Assembly: GCF_018333375.1 (NCBI RefSeq)
Contig: NZ_BORW01000010.1
Coordinates: forward strand, 62,001 to 126,000
Direction of reading: 5' to 3'
Length of the DNA: 64,000 nucleotides
Source: Paenibacillus cookii
GTDB lineage: Bacteria; Bacillota; Bacilli; Paenibacillales; Paenibacillaceae
Shown here: one piece after another, positions 63,992-64,000 of the stretch
Position numbering within the stretch: the first letter of the stretch is position 1
Layout: every line of letters starts with the position of its first letter
The notes under the pieces: model-generated
Told to the model about the DNA's origin: nothing
Seen by the model: only the letters and a program-made list of their open reading frames with translations
Database searches by the model: none
Program-made: the position numbers and the translations under genes

Positions 63992-64000
63992 CTCTGCCGT

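Overview
The window reads as a chromosomal segment of a motile, endospore-forming, S-layer-bearing member of the Paenibacillaceae, most likely Paenibacillus. The basis is gene order (spoIID-spoIIQ-spoIIID-mbl-flhO-flhP-fabZ; degS-degU-comFA-comFC-yvyF-flgM-flgN-flgK-flgL-yviE-fliW-csrA-hag-fliD-fliS-fliT; hpf-secA-prfB-yvjA), which follows Bacillus, combined with several SLH-domain proteins and a csaB locus. Nearly every gene is on the + strand. I see no mobile element, phage, CRISPR array, tRNA or rRNA.

Layout. 1-2749: sporulation and cell shape (end of spoIID, spoIIQ, spoIIID, mbl). 2753-5615: two basal-body genes, a small EpuA-like membrane protein and fabZ. 5656-12596: sugar and wall polymer block (alpha-phosphoglucomutase, a DUF5693-like membrane protein, csaB, tagA-like and tagO-like genes). 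12726-21402: surface block with a 1329-residue SLH protein, a small helical protein, the main S-layer protein with strongly biased codon use, and a small secreted protein. 21528-23338: a spore SASP with an unusual insertion, then metK. 23588-30583: a second 1329-residue SLH protein and a phosphodiester-glycosidase/copper-amine-oxidase-stalk protein. 30747-36333: degS-degU, an unknown membrane protein, comFA and comFC. 36609-50181: late flagellar genes, clearly more AT-rich than the flanks, ending with a vWA/IPT surface protein and fliB. 50332-56774: cspA, hpf, secA, prfB (programmed frameshift), yvjA. 56908-63924: arginine biosynthesis argC-J-B-D-F-G.

How it fits together. CsaB is known to pyruvylate the secondary cell wall polymer that SLH domains bind; TagO/TagA-type enzymes start such polymers, and the SLH proteins encoded next door are the expected ligands. 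Motility control is visible at sequence level: sigma-D-like promoters precede flhO, flgM, hag and probably fliD and fliB, FliW and CsrA sit just upstream of hag, and the hag leader carries a textbook CsrA hairpin. The most interesting signals are regulatory: a sigma-D promoter with a perfect -10 in front of a giant SLH protein, a vWA/IPT surface protein inside the fliD operon, two ECF-type promoters of identical geometry in front of the S-layer gene and the glycosidase gene, tandem in-frame starts on the S-layer gene, a flgM promoter built into the upstream terminator, and structured leaders before degS and metK.

Limits: all calls are from reading the sequence; no alignment, profile search or folding program was run. 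Promoter and hairpin calls are by eye.
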